A DNA stretch of 64,000 nt from Conchocele bisecta (GCA_029237695.1 CM055268.1:57435131-57499130), one strand, 5' to 3'; counted from the stretch's first letter, positions 35,461 to 47,095 are shown. The notes: generated by a model not told the origin, from the sequence alone. Program-made: numbers and translations.

Positions 35461-35559
35461 AAAATCAGTAATACAAACAAGAACTAGAAAATGTTTCCAT
35501 AGAACACAGATGCCCTACATATCGCTTTGATAGTAAACGAGGCAAAAGACCAAGTCCAA

Positions 35560-36425
35560 CCAAGCCTCCAGCTATTACAGTCTAGAAGTTTTACAAGTTA
35601 CAAAAGCTAAATGGTGAAATTCTAAGTTGAAAAGTGGGAGATAATCCATGACCCTGCATATGCAGCCTATGCTCAATAAATGTAAATCCAATAATTGTTT
35701 ACAAGAAAACATTGTTAATGTGAAATTTACAGACTATCATAATTTTGCACTTACGAACATTTTAGTCGTACTAAGTTTAGTGAAACGGCCCCCAGGTCTG
35801 TAGCTATTACGGTTTAGAAGTGTTACTAGCTACAAGGCAACGTTGGGAAATTCTGTTGAAAAGGGGGAGATAATCTATGACCCAGGGCTCGAATCCAAAA
35901 TAAAAAAAAACATGTGCGCATCTACTCATCATAAGTAAGCTACATGCACAATTTCAGGTCTGTAGCTAGTACGGTTTAAAAGCCTGACCCGGGGGGTCAA
36001 ATAAAAAATCGAAATAAACGTTGCGCACCAACTCACCATAAGGAAGCTACCTACCAAGTTCCAGGTCTGTAGCTATTACGGTTACAGAGTTACAGAGCAA
36101 AATTGGGAAGTTCTAAGTCAATAATGGGGAGACAATCCATGACCCGGCTGTCGAATCAAAAATAAAAAAAACAAAAAAAAAATAAACTTTGTGCATCTAT
36201 TCATCATAATAAGGAAGCTACATACAAAGTTTCAGGTATGTATCTATTAGTGTTTAACAGTTTTACGACTTACAAGCCAAACTTTGAGAATTCTAAGTCG
36301 AAAAGGGGGAGCTAATCCATGACCCGGCGGTCGAATCAAAAATAGAAATCATAAACTTTGCACATCTACTCATCATAAGGAAGCGACATACCAAGTATTA
36401 TGTCTGTAACTAGTACGGCGCTTGA
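35560..36425 (+). repeat. Tandem repeat, unit about 110-170 bp
   Basis: GGTCTGTAGCTATTACGGTT, GGGGGAGATAATCCATGACC, AATAAAAAAAAC and CATCTACTCATCATAAG recur in order about five times. The array is interrupted at 35,654-35,793 by the right half of a MITE-A copy. Confidence 0.8.
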
Positions 36426-36530
36426 CGTTTGGGGTATTTCCATGGTTTGAAGCCCTATATTTAGGGTAAATAACGAACGAAATAATAAAATAATGCAAAT
36501 GTGTTGATATCAAATAGTGACTGGACTTAA
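36426..36530 (+). repeat. Repeat L tail fragment
   Basis: GAAGCCCTATATTTAGGGTA plus AATAACGAACGAAATAATA matches 40,780-40,820. It ends in TTAA, the target of the following MITE-P. Confidence 0.6.
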
Positions 36531-37011
36531 AGGTACATGCCCACTAAAATTGTTCTTTATCGGAATTAAATAATTGTGTCACTATTCTACCAGTTCTAAA
36601 AATTACGAGTGCCCATTATACAGATATAATCATGTAGTAATGTTTATTTTACTGATAGTGACGCGAGGTGGTATCAGGTTACTTTTATATGCAAATGAGG
36701 CATGCCATTTTTCAATTATTTATACTAATTAAATTCGTCACCTGAAAACATAATATTTCGACAACTTATAAAGTATGATCATTACACATCAGAAATAAAT
36801 ACAGAGAATAAATAGTAATGTCTGTTATCATTTTAAGGAAACACGATTATTGCCCCTGATATCAGTGTGATTTTTACGTGTGATATAAAATGCATAATAA
36901 TGCCAATCGATACGTGGGGTAATTGTGAATGGATGTATATTTTGCCAGAACATGTCTCAGATGGTGTCTGATATAAAGAACATGTTGTGTCTACTGTGTG
37001 GGAATGTACCT
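36531..37011. mobile_element. MITE-P, full copy with TTAA target duplication
   Basis: Between TTAA (36,527-36,530) and TTAA (37,012-37,015). Ends AGGTACATGCCCACT and GTGTGGGAATGTACCT are inverted. A TTAA duplication with short TIRs fits the piggyBac superfamily, so mobilisation in trans by a piggyBac-type transposase is inferred. Contains the conserved interior AGTAATGTTTATTTTACTG and GACGCG.GGTGGTATCAGG. Confidence 0.8.
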
Positions 37012-37015
37012 TTAA

Positions 37016-37110
37016 CTTCGCAGCAAGGTCATTTAGGGACAGGCCGTAGCCAGAACTGTGCATGTAAATGTAATACTGGTATGTGTAGGAAGTGCACAAA
37101 ACGTACTGTT
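37016..37110 (+). repeat. Shared flank of MITE-P copies
   Basis: TTCGCAGCAAGGTCATTTAG then GCCAGAACTGTGCATGTA recurs right of the MITE-P at 43,413, and inverted at 44,725-44,775. So MITE-P lies at the same position in copies of an outer repeat, which means the pair was duplicated together. Confidence 0.7.
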
Positions 37111-37530
37111 TTAGTGTTACATTTGTTTGTATTGGCAAAGCTAACATCAGACACTTTACTTTAGGCTCTCGTGCCTACACATTATTTCCACAAATGAAGA
37201 AGAAGAGTATTTCAAGAGTTACATGTCATTAGCTGAACATTTTATTAACTTTTGACTTTATTTATGAAAAATATTGTAAATTTTGTAAACTTATTCACTG
37301 AAATTACGCAGATTTATGTCCGAAGGTATAAAATCCCATGGCGTGTCTCATATGATCGTGGGACGGAGATACGTTAGGGGAGGGTCCTACCATGCTTCCC
37401 CGTAGCAATGTACACGTAACTCTTAACATACTCTTCTACTTCATTTGTGGAAATAATGTGTAGGCACGCGAGCCTAAAGTAAAGTGTGTGATGTTATAAA
37501 GTGTGTGATAAAAACAAATGTAACACTAAA
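37110..37530. repeat. Palindromic MITE family D, copy 1
   Basis: Arms beginning TTTAGTGTTACATTTGTTTG and CTCGTGCCTACACATTATTT are mirrored on the right (AAATAATGTGTAGGCACGCG at 37,449). The centre contains TCATATGATCGTGGGACGG. A second copy lies at 44,265-44,695. Confidence 0.85.
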
Positions 37531-37588
37531 ACAGTACGTGTTGGTTATTTCCTACACATACCTGTATTACAGGTGCATGTACAGTTCT

Positions 37589-37830
37589 GGGGCCCGTTTC
37601 ACTAAACTTCGTACGACTAAAATGTTCGTAAGTGCAAATTTGGAATCGCCTGTAAAGTTCAATTGATGGATTTACATTTATTGAGCATATGCTGCTTATG
37701 CAGCCTATGCTCAATAAATGTAAATCCAATAATTGTTTACAAGAAAACATTGTTAATGTGAAATTTACGGACTATCATAGGTTTGCACTTACGAACATTT
37801 TAGTCGTAAGAAGTTTAGTGAAACGGCCCC
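37589..37830. repeat. MITE family A, full copy
   Basis: Same ends and central palindrome (GCTGCTTATGCAGCC here) as 17,331-17,571. It lies between GTACAGTTCTG and CTGGTTCAGG of an outer repeat. Confidence 0.88.
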
Positions 37831-38345
37831 CTGGTTCAGGCGACGCATTTAATTAGTATAAATAATTAAAAAATAGCACGCCTCATTTTCATATGAAAAG
37901 AGCCTGATACCACCGCGCGTCACTATCAGTAAAATAAACATTACTAAATGATTATATCTGTATAGCGGGCACTCTTAATTTTTAGAACTGGTGGAATAGT
38001 GACACAATTATTTAATTCCGATAAAGAACACTTTTAGTGGGCATGTACCTTTAAGTCCAGTCACTATTTTATACCAACACATTTGCATTATTTTATTATT
38101 TCGTTCGTTATTTACCCTAAATAAGGGCTTCAAAATAGGCGTATTATATAGTATAGACCTTCACTATAGATAATGTATTCACCTTGTACGGGTAACACAT
38201 TTTTGTAACAATATTACTAAATGATTATATCTCTATAGCCGGCCCTTGTAATTTTAGAACTGGTGGAACGGTGACACAATTATACACTGAATTAATTCCT
38301 ATAAAGAACATTGTGTGCTTACTGAGTGGGTATGTACCTTTAAGA
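37831..38345 (-). repeat. MITE-P and repeat L fragments, inverted
   Basis: Two right ends AGTGGGCATGTACCTTTAAG (38,037) and GAGTGGGTATGTACCTTTAA (about 38,324), with an inverted repeat L tail between (TATTTCGTTCGTTATTTACC, AATAGGCGTATTATATAG). A rearranged mosaic. Confidence 0.65.
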
Positions 38346-38786
38346 TATTAGGTGATAGATATATACACTTGACGTCAATGGTAATTGCTTCATAAGAGTG
38401 ATGTGATATATGAATATAACATATGTAAATATTGTCTTGTTACTGGATACTTTATGGAGCATTGTGTTGCCATCTCTGCCATCTTTTTATGTACAAGCCA
38501 TCGTACAATTTCACCACTTCGTGCGTTTGACACATACAGCAAATACTATGACAGTAAACCAAATCAGATTTAGTACAATACATAATAGACAGATATCACA
38601 ACGGCAAGCTATACATATTATGCCATTAAATTATACAAAATACGAGATATCTGAGCATTTCTCCCATCAATATCAAAATACATTTTGATGTGTAAACTTT
38701 TCAATCTGACGCACAGCCTATGTTAGTGTACACGTTGCCCATAGGTAAAGCCACATTTACTCGCATATATTTGAGTAGACACCAGG
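38346..38786. other. Intergenic stretch
   Basis: No gene recognised. Frames 38,385-38,688 overlap on the same strand and carry no motif. Confidence 0.4.
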
Positions 38787-39077
38787 GGCCGATTTCACCA
38801 ACATTGCAAAGTATACTTTTCTAGCAAAGTATACGTTGAGGGAGTAATCATTTATTTTTCCTGAAATGCATTATTTTATATAGAACTAACGACTGCATAT
38901 ATTTGATGATTAAAAGTATGCAGAATTATTATACTGAATTTATTACATTATCACAGCCATTTTGTAATAAATTCAGTATAATAAAAATTAATAAATTTAT
39001 CCTAAAATTGAAAATTTCTCCCTCAATGTATACTTTGCTAGAAAAGTATACTTTGCAATGTTGGTGAAATAGGCTAC
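38787..39077. repeat. MITE family B, copy 2
   Basis: GCCGATTTCACCAACATTGC and the right end TTGGTGAAATAGGCTAC, with internal GCAAAGTATACTTTTCTAGC. Near-identical arrangement to 14,164-14,468, but the central palindrome is shortened on one side. Confidence 0.85.
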
Positions 39078-39235
39078 AGGGCCAATACACTCAGGTAACT
39101 GCTTACATGTCACTGGATGTATAGCTAATAACAGAGCACAGTAGTGGGTATATATAGTATGTGTTGTGTGGATGGCCAGGTAAAAGTGATACACAGTGCG
39201 ATATTCTGTGTATGAGGGTAATTATAATGGTGGTT

Positions 39236-39490
39236 CATGTTGTGAAAAACGCAGGCACAAACATATTTTAAAGTTTGGTATAATATAATTGATAGGAGTC
39301 TGTTCTCCTGGCTTTTATAAAGTGATTAGCTACATTATATCATATGTTCTACTTCACAGTTTGAGTTCTTTGTCAAATGGCAGAACAGGTAAAACTGGCT
39401 GATGGCTGAGACACACAAATATGGCCGACTTGGCCACTCCATGTGCCATATAGGATACAGTAATGAGGCAGTATTCATATATGTTATCCA
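39236..39490 (+). repeat. Dispersed repeat, copy 2 of 2
   Basis: Matches 11,510-11,792 in the same orientation (GTTGTGAAAAACGCAGGCAC; ATGGCCGACTTGGCCACTC). Confidence 0.75.
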
Positions 39491-39545
39491 TAAATTTTAC
39501 AATGGGCGGCTCTCAGCTAGAAGGATACAGATACTATACAAGATG

Positions 39546-39942
39546 TATGATCACGTGGTACTAACAACAACAACAAGTACTGAAACTTCCAGAATCCATC
39601 TGATTCAAAGTACGTATTCTTTTATATTGTCCTTATTACTTAACGGATTTTGATGAAATATGGCGAATCAAACGCGTCTTGTTAAGCTGCATTTGGTGGT
39701 ATTTTCGCACAAACTTCTGTCGTGTTTGCGAAGAATAAATTTCCGTGTCTACCGACACGGAAATCGATTCTTCGCAAAAGCGCCATACATCTGTGCCGAA
39801 CTCCCTACACCACCAATTGTAGCTCATGAAGACGTGTTTGCTGCGCCATATTTCATCAAAATCCGTTGCATATTAAGGAAAATATCAAATATTACTGACT
39901 TTGGAGTGGGCGACGTTGTTGTTGTTGTAACCACGTGATCAT
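39546..39942. repeat. Foldback MITE of about 400 bp
   Basis: TATGATCACGTGGTACTAAC on the left and TTGTAACCACGTGATCATGC on the right are inverted, as are AACGGATTTTGATGAAATAT and its partner near 39,850, and GCGAAGAATAAATTTCCGTG / CACGGAAATCGATTCTTCGC at the centre. The open frames on both strands are palindrome products. Confidence 0.85.
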
Positions 39943-40862
39943 GCACCTTGCTATACAAGACAGATGAAATAGTAAAATACATCCGTATAGCTGATATTAT
40001 CTCAGCCAGTGTAGGCCTAATACGCATTTGTATCTGGCGGCCGCCCATATTCTTATGACCCCATTTGTAAGAAGCTGAATGTTTCGTCCCAGTACGACTT
40101 GGTACCCCTGTGATACAGTATACCCCGATACAATCTCAATATGTCGTCTTCTACTCATAGATCTATGTGATTTGTTTTCTCTGTGGTGCAGTCGCTTTCA
40201 ACCCTTAGGATGCTGAAAACCAAGATTGCCGTCTGCTGTTGTATTATATTTTGTCTTCTTTATCAATAAAAACATGGTTTGGCAGAACTTTAGAATCATT
40301 TGCAATGGAACTGATTCTAAAGTGCTGTCAAACCAGTTTTCAGTGAGAAAAAAAAAAAAAATAAGCAGCTGACGACAAAAATTAATTCAGCAGTATAAGG
40401 GTTAATCCTTGTCCCCTCTGAACAGACCGATCCGCCCCTGGCCTAGTATGAGGGACTACTGTGTAGGTACTACCGATTTATTGTTACCTCCCTTAATTTA
40501 TTATAATATTTTAATTTAAATTTGTACGAACAGTAATATAGATAATAATATATCGCAATGTTCTAATTATATCACTTAGCTAAACTATTCCCAAGTATTA
40601 CATAGACCATGTTATATATAATTTAATTTTCATTTTTAGCATGTATAAATGTTGATATAATTGCTTGCCATTTCCTAAATGTATTGACCTGTTACAAATT
40701 GATAGGTGACCAAAAAGTTGTTACCCGTACAAGGTGAATACATTATAGCGAAGGTCTATAATATATAATACGCCTATTTTGAAGCCCTATATTTAGGGTA
40801 AATAACGAAAAAAATAATTTGTAAATTGGTTGATATAAAATATAGTGACTAGGCTTAAGGGT
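39943..40862 (+). repeat. Repeat L variant, copy with inverted partner at 45,180-46,140
   Basis: Runs CAGATGAAATAGTAAAATAC, CAGTACGACTTGGTACCCCT, GACCGATCCGCCCCTGG, TTACCCGTACAAGGTGAATA to GAAGCCCTATATTTAGGGTA. The same order is present inverted at 45,180-46,140, including the GGGCGGCTCTCAGCTAG segment near 39,505. The two copies face each other across about 4.3 kb holding MITE-P, Tc1 and MITE-D. Confidence 0.8.
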
Positions 40863-40994
40863 AGGCTACATGCCCACCCATTAGGCACAATGTGTTCTTT
40901 ATAGGAATTAAATAAGTGTATAATTGTGTCACTATTCCACCAGTTCTAAAAATTACGAGTGGCCGCTATACAGATATAATCATTTAGTAATGTA

Positions 40995-42558
40995 TACTCA
41001 ACAAAACTAGAAACGTCCCTGTTTTATAGCCGGTGTAGCTCTGTCTATGTATGTACCACATGTTCAAAGTACATGTATTTTAAACCGTGGCGATGTTCAG
41101 AATACGATCGTGTAGAGTTTAGCCGATACACACGGTTTACATAGCGGCCAGTGACCGGAACGTTGATTTTCACTTTTTGCACGTGCACGCTATACTTGTC
41201 ATCGATAAGGTGATTCAGTTCATGTCGTACCATTCATGTGATAGGGGCTATTCGGAAAATTAAAAAACTTTTTTAATTTTTCACTGTTTTCGATATGCCA
41301 CGGCTTTCCGAAAACGAGCGAAATCAGGCAATTGGGATGCTTGCGGGTGGGATTGCCGCCAGGGCGGTCGCGCCTCGGTTTGGTTGCTGTCGGAAGACGA
41401 TTGATCGTCTTGCAGCCCGGTACCAGCAGACTGGGGCTGTTCACGACCGGCAGCGACCTGGTAGGCCTCGTGTAACGACGGCTAGAGCCGATCGTTACAT
41501 TACGTTGACGCACTTACGTCAACGTCGATTGGCAGCCACAGTCACTGCTAGGCGATACGGTGTCTCAGGGCAGACCGGTTACGTCGTAACGCCCAACTAA
41601 TCCGGGCACGCCGCCCGTACATTGGTCAGATAATGACCCAACGTCACCGTGCTGCCAGACTGTTATGGGCGCGACGTCATCTGAACTGGAGAAGGGCTGA
41701 CTGGAACCGAGTTTTGTTCACCGATGAATCTCGGTTCACAGTTAGTCATGCTGACGGAAGATTACGGGTATACAGGCGTAAAAATGAAAGATTCACCGAT
41801 TGTTGCATTGTTGAGAAGAACAGGTTTGGGGGAGGGAGCGTAATGGTCTGGGGTGGGATCATGGGAAACCGGAAGACAGATTTGATTGTTGTACAGGGCA
41901 ACATCAATGCACAACGTTATGTTGCAGATGTGCTAAATGCACATGCCTTACCATTTATCCGTCAGCATGGTCCTGGTGTGACATTGATGCACGACAATGC
42001 CCGCCCTCACGTAGCCAGGGTCACCACTCAATACTTACAGCAAAACAAGTCGACGTCATGCCATGGCCCGCGGTCTCCCCGGATCTCAATCCCATTGAGC
42101 ACATATGGGATGAGCTGGGCCGCAAAGCACGAGCTAACCATCAGATTGACAATGTTCGCGATCTTACACGGGCGTTACAACGGGAATGGAGGAATTTGCC
42201 CAACGCACTGGTATTGCGTTACGTCACGTCGATGCGGCGTAGGATCATTGCATGCATTCATGCAAATGGTGGCCACACTCGGTACTAACGAGATTTACTG
42301 AATTTGCCACATTACTTATTGAAATTCCATCTCTAAACATTAAGTAACACATTTCTGAGTTTTTGTGATTTTTGATTTTGACCCCTACCGCCCTTGGCCG
42401 GTTATCTCTCGAATATTTAACAAGATATCCAAATGCAATTTATTGGCTTTGATACAGAAATGAATGAACTTGTTTTTCCATTTTGATTTTTAAAAGTAAC
42501 CCTTTTGGTTTTTGATGAATCTTTCCTTAAACATGGAGGGACGTTTCTAGTTTTGCTC
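40995..42558 (+). mobile_element. Tc1/mariner-type transposon, copy 2
   Basis: Ends TACTCAACAAAACTAGAAAC plus GTCCCTG, and the inverted AGGGACGTTTCTAGTTTTGC plus TCAGTA. TA flanks agree with the Tc1/mariner target. About 1.56 kb, a typical length. Encodes a broken transposase at 41,295-42,288. Inserted into a MITE-P copy. Confidence 0.9.
41295..42288 (+). pseudogene. Tc1-type transposase (two frameshifts)
   Basis: Begins MPRLSENERNQAIGMLAGGI. Paired helix-turn-helix region (ARAVAPRFGCCRKTIDRLAA), GRPR-like motif (RPGRPRVTTARADRY), and catalytic residues Asp at 41,722 (FTDESRF), Asp at 41,993 (HDNARPH) and Glu at 42,097 (PIEHIWDE). The last two are separated by about 34 residues once a one-base loss near 42,050 is allowed, i.e. 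DD34E. A further frame change lies between about 41,575 and 41,640. Terminal residues HANGGHTRY end at TAA 42,286-42,288. About 330 residues, the usual Tc1 length. Closely related to the copy at 26,863. Confidence 0.92.
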
Positions 42559-42945
42559 AGTATATATTTTACTGATAGTGACGCGCGGTGCTATCAGGCT
42601 ATTTTCATATGCAAATGAGGCATGATCATTTTTAATTATTTATTCTAATTAAATGCGTCATCTGAACAAATAATATTTTTGACAGAATATAAAGTGTGAT
42701 CACTACACATCAAAAAGTAAACACAGAAAATAAATAGTAATGTCCGTTAACATTTTACGGAAACACGGTTATCGCGCCTGATGTCAGTGTGGAAATTTCC
42801 GTCTGATATAAAATGTATAATAGTGAAAATCCATAGGTGGGGTAATGGTGAATGAATGTTTATTTTGCCAGAAAATGTCTCAGATGATGTCTCTGATATA
42901 GAGAACATTTTGTGTCTACTGCGTGGGGATGTAGTATACCTTTAA

Positions 42946-43408
42946 AGGTACATGCCCACTCAAAATGTTCTTTATCGGAATTAAATAAGTGTGTCACTAT
43001 TCCACCAGTTCTAAAAATTACGTGTGCTCGCTATACAGATATAATCATTTAGTAATGTTTATTTTACTGATAGTGACGCGCGGTGGTATCAGACTATTTG
43101 TATATTTTTTAATTACTTATGCTAAGTAAATTCGTCACCTGAACAAATAATATTTTCGACATAATATAAAGTATGAATATTACACATCAGAAATAAATAC
43201 AGAGAATACATTGCAATGTCTGTTAACATTTTAAGGAAACACGGTTATTGCCCCTGATATCAGTGTGATTTTTACGACGGATAAAAATGTATAATAATGC
43301 CAATCGATACGTGGGGTAATGGTGAATGAATGTTTATTTTGCCAGAACATCTCTCAGATGGTGTCTGATATAAAGAACATGTTGTGTCTACTGAGTGGGC
43401 ATGTACCT
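42946..43408. mobile_element. MITE-P, full copy with TTAA target duplication
   Basis: Ends AGGTACATGCCCACTC and GAGTGGGCATGTACCT between TTAA at 42,942 and TTAA at 43,409. Interior parallels 36,531-37,011. Confidence 0.82.
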
Positions 43409-43597
43409 TTAACTTCGCAGCAATGTCACTTAGGGACAGGCGGTAGCCAGAACTGTGCATGTATAGTCCGCAGACGATAATTTGCTACTTGTTTACAAAC
43501 AAACCGGTCATAAACAAAACACAGAATAGGTGAGACAGGTAAATATACCCGTGCTAGTATTCCTTTTCAATATTGATTTTGATACTTGTTATCAAGT

Positions 43598-43668
43598 CTT
43601 ATGTAGTGGAGGGGTTAGAGTGATGGATATCAGTGCCGTAGGTAGTGAGTTCGAATCTTAGTTTTTCA
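43598..43668 (+). ncRNA. tRNA-like (SINE head) sequence
   Basis: GTAGTGGAGGGGTTAGAGTG (A-box-like) and GTGAGTTCGAATCTTAG (B-box-like) are about 35 bp apart. The ends do not pair into an acceptor stem, so a tRNA-derived SINE is more likely than a tRNA gene. A 3' tail of TTTTGTTACATATTTCTTG type follows. Confidence 0.45.
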
Positions 43669-43985
43669 TACATACATGACATGTATATACACATATATTT
43701 TGATTTTGTTTATGTTTTGTTACATATTTCTTGTTTTATATGTGTTGCTCTTACATGATATAGATTACATGTAGAACATTAGCCTCACTTTGAAGAAAAC
43801 CAATAACAAATAACAAAATGCACATTTCATATGCGTGTACATGAAGAATCTGGAGGATATTCTCACCGATCATGTCACATTGAGGTCATATAACAATAAT
43901 GATAATCCTCGCCGTTTCACGTATTCCCTTATCCAACAAGCAATCATAAAAAGAACAAAATGATATCGACAAAAGTAATGCGTTG

Positions 43986-44078
43986 TGTCAGTGAGGTTCC
44001 AACTCTCGACCAGATAAAATGAACAAAAGTTCTGCAAACGTATGGCTATTCTCCAGCTTCGATACCACTGAGCCATAC
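43986..44078 (-). ncRNA. tRNA-like sequence, minus strand
   Basis: On the minus strand, ATGGCTCAGTGGTATCG fits an A-box and GTCGAGAGTTGGAACCTC a degenerate B-box, about 60 bp apart. No good cloverleaf. Probably a decayed tRNA-derived SINE. Only the internal promoter-like boxes support it. Confidence 0.4.
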
Positions 44079-44264
44079 TACATGTTTATTTGGCGCATGC
44101 ATGCACGTGTACTCTATCATGTAGTTATTATAACACGAAATCTATGATATGATAATACATCTGGTCTACCTATATTTGGACTCATGGATTGACCTCCAGC
44201 AACTTATTATCGTCTGTCATTTATACATGTAATGCCGGTATGTGTAGGAAGTAAACGAAACATA

Positions 44265-44695
44265 CTGTTTTATAGTGTTTACATTTGTTTTTATTGGCAT
44301 AGCTAACATCGGACATTTTACTTTGATGCTCTCGTGCCTACACATTATTTCCACAAATGAAGAAGAAGAATATTTCAAGAGTTACATGTCTGTAGCTGAA
44401 AATTTTGTTAATTTTTTACTTTATTTATGAAAAATATCGTAAATTTTGTAAACGTATTGACATAAATTACGCAGATCTATGTCCGAATGTACAAATCCTA
44501 TTGCGTGTCTCATATGATCGTGGGACGGAGATACGTTAGGGGAGGGGCCTGTCATGATTCCCCGTAGCTACGGAAACGTAACTCTTAAAATACTCTCCTT
44601 CTTCATTTGTGGAAATAATGTGTAGGCACGAGAACCTAAAGTAAAGTGTCTGATGTTAGCTATGCCAATACAAACAAATGTAAACACTATAAAAC
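44265..44695. repeat. Palindromic MITE family D, copy 2
   Basis: Same inverted arms as 37,110-37,530 (GTGCCTACACATTATTTCCA and its complement) and the same centre with TCATATGATCGTGGGACGG. Confidence 0.85.
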
Positions 44696-45175
44696 ATTAT
44701 GTTTTGTTCACTTCCTACACATTCCATGCACAGTTCTGGCTACTGCCTGTCCATAAATGACCTTGCTGCGAAGCTAAAGGTACATGCTCACTCAGTAGAC
44801 ACATGTTCTTTATATCAAACACCATCTGAGACATGTTCTGGCAAAATAAACATTCATTCACCATTAGCCCACGCATATATTGGCATTATTATACATTTTA
44901 TATCAGACGTAAAAATCACACTGATATCAGGGGCAATAACCGTGTTTCCTTAAAATGATAACGGATATTACTATTTATTCTCTGTATTTATTTCTGAGGT
45001 GTAATGATCATTCTCTTGTCGAAAATATTATTTGTTCAGGTGACGAATTTATAAATAATAAAAAAATGGCATAGCGCGTCACTATCAATAAAATAAATAG
45101 TACTAAATGATTATATCTGTACTGTATAGCGGGTACCAGTAATTTCTAGAACTGGTGGAAAAGTGACACAATTAT
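44696..45175 (-). repeat. MITE-P and its outer flank, inverted copy
   Basis: CCTTGCTGCGAAGCTAAAGG joins the outer flank to a MITE-P left end (GGTACATGCTCACTCAGTAG). The right side is degraded near 45,120-45,170 (CTGGTGGAAAAGTGACACAA). Confidence 0.7.
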
Positions 45176-45179
45176 TTAT

Positions 45180-46140
45180 ATTTTATATCAACTAATATAG
45201 ACATTATTTTTTCGTTATTTACCCTAAATATAGGGCTTCAAAATAGGCGTATTATATATTATAGACCTTCGCTATAATGTATTCACCTTGTACGGGTAAC
45301 AAATCATTGGTCAACTATCATTTTGTAACATGTCAATTAATTTAGGAAATGGCAAGCAATTATATCAACATTTATACATGTTCAAACAGAAAATGAATAA
45401 ATATATAACAAGGTCTATGTAATACTATGGGAATAGTTTAGCTAAGTGATATAATTCGAACATTGCGATATATTATTATCTATATTACTGTTCGTACAAA
45501 TTTAAATAAAAATATTATAATAAATTAAGGGAGATAACAATGAACCGGTAGTACCTACACAGTAGTCCCTCATACTAGGCCAGGGGCGGATCGGTCTGTT
45601 CAGAGGGGACATGGATTAACCCTTACACTGCTGAATTAAATTTTCACGTCAGCTGCTTATTTTTTATTTTCATTTTTATAACTGAAAACTTGGTTTGACA
45701 GCACTTTAGGATCATTTCCGTTGTAAAGTTCTGTCAAACCATGTGTTGGAAATGATTCTAAAGTTCTGTCAAACCATGTTTTTATTGAGAAAGAAGACAA
45801 AATATAATACAACAGCAGACGATAAGTTTGGTTTTCAGCATTCTAAGGGTTATAAGCGACTGCACCACAGAGAAAACAAATCACATAGATCTATGAGTAG
45901 AAGACGACATATTGAGATTGTATCGGGGTATACTGTATCACAGGGGTACCAAGTCGAGCTGGGACGAAACATTCGGCTTTATACAAATTGAGTCATATAA
46001 GAATATGGGCCAGACACAAATGATACGTATTTGGCCTACACTAGCTGAGTTAATATCAGCTATACGGATGTATTTTACTATTTCATCTGTCTTTTATAGT
46101 ATCTGTATCTAGCTGAGAGCCGCCCATTGTAAAATTTAGT
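45180..46140 (-). repeat. Repeat L variant, inverted partner of 39,943-40,862
   Basis: AACCCTTACACTGCTGAATT, GGTACCAAGTCGAGCTGGGA and TAGCTGAGAGCCGCCCATTG are reverse complements of the plus-strand copy. Frames such as 45,743-45,991 come from the repeat. Confidence 0.8.
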
Positions 46141-46258
46141 CACAATAACAGAATGGGTTGTTATTGTGAACATATTTTACGATGGGCGGTTCTCAGCTGC
46201 AAGAATACAGAACATATCAAAGCACAGATGAAATAGTAAAATACAGTGGGGTCAGCTT

Positions 46259-46328
46259 GTAAGTGCACACACGAACGAACACGACAGGTTGGTTCCAACC
46301 TGTCGTGTTCGTTCGTGTGTGCACTTAC
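46259..46328. repeat. Perfect 34-bp-arm hairpin
   Basis: GTAAGTGCACACACGAACGA and following bases to GGTTGG are mirrored after TT. Part of a longer imperfect palindrome from AGTGGGGTCAGC to GCTTACACTGACCACT (46,245-46,345). Confidence 0.9.
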
Positions 46329-46394
46329 ACGCTTACACTGACCACTGTACATCCGTACTGTATAGCTGAAATTATCTAAGCTAATATTACACCA

Positions 46395-46550
46395 CCGCCT
46401 GCGCTAATCTTGCCAATATTTGTAAAGTGTTTTATTTCAAAATGCTTGAATATTGTGCTTTAAATCAAGCCGCTTGATTCACTGAGTCTGAGCTGTGACA
46501 CAGCTCAGGCTCAGCCAATGTTCATGCTTGATTGCGCGTTGAGATTACCA
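46395..46550 (-). repeat. Repeat L fragment, inverted
   Basis: CACCGCCTGCGCTAATCTTG, then TTTATTTCAAAATGCTTGAA and CTGAGCTGTGACACAGCTCA, mirrors 17,630-17,760. Confidence 0.75.
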
Positions 46551-46789
46551 ATTGTAAGTGGCCCTGCGTTACAAACAGAACATTTTGGTTAGGATGGTGC
46601 GGGCCTGTCATGATTCGAGTTTTAAACCATAATCTCAAGTTTTCCTCACTTTTCCTGATCTCAGGTTTTTAATTGCTTTATAGGCCAAACAATTGAAAAT
46701 TGAAATCAAGCTTCACTTGAAGCAATTCGTATTCGGTTTAATCGCGTGCGCGCTTGCCCTTCCTTTTTACCAGAAAACATTACTATTTA

Positions 46790-47095
46790 TTATCTGCATT
46801 TATTTTTTGATGTGCAGTGATCATACTTTATAATCTGTCGAAAATATTATTTGTTCATGTTACGCATTTAATTAGTATCAATAATTAAAAAAATAGCATG
46901 CCTCATTTGCATATGAAAATAGACTGATACCACCACGCGTCACTAACAGTAAAATATTTATTACTAAATGATTATATCTGTATAGCGGGCATTTGTAATT
47001 TTTATAACTGGTGGAATGGTGACACACTTATACACTTATTTAATTTCTTTAAAGAACAGTTTGTGCCTACTGAGTGGGCATGTATCTTTAATAAT
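46790..47095 (-). repeat. MITE-P fragment, inverted
   Basis: Contains GTCGAAAATATTATTTGTTC, CGCGTCACTAACAGTAAAAT and the end GAGTGGGCATGTATCTTTAA. Confidence 0.7.

Larger units (their letters stand above)
40863..42941 (+). repeat. MITE-P copy split by Tc1 copy 2
   Basis: The left end TTAAGGGTAGGCTACATGCCC (slightly altered) lies at 40,856 and the right end GCGTGGGGATGTAGTATACC at about 42,921-42,941. The interior sequence TAGTAATG is broken at 40,993 and resumes TATATTTTACTGATAGTGAC at 42,559. The right TTAA is shared with the next MITE-P (42,946). Confidence 0.75.
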
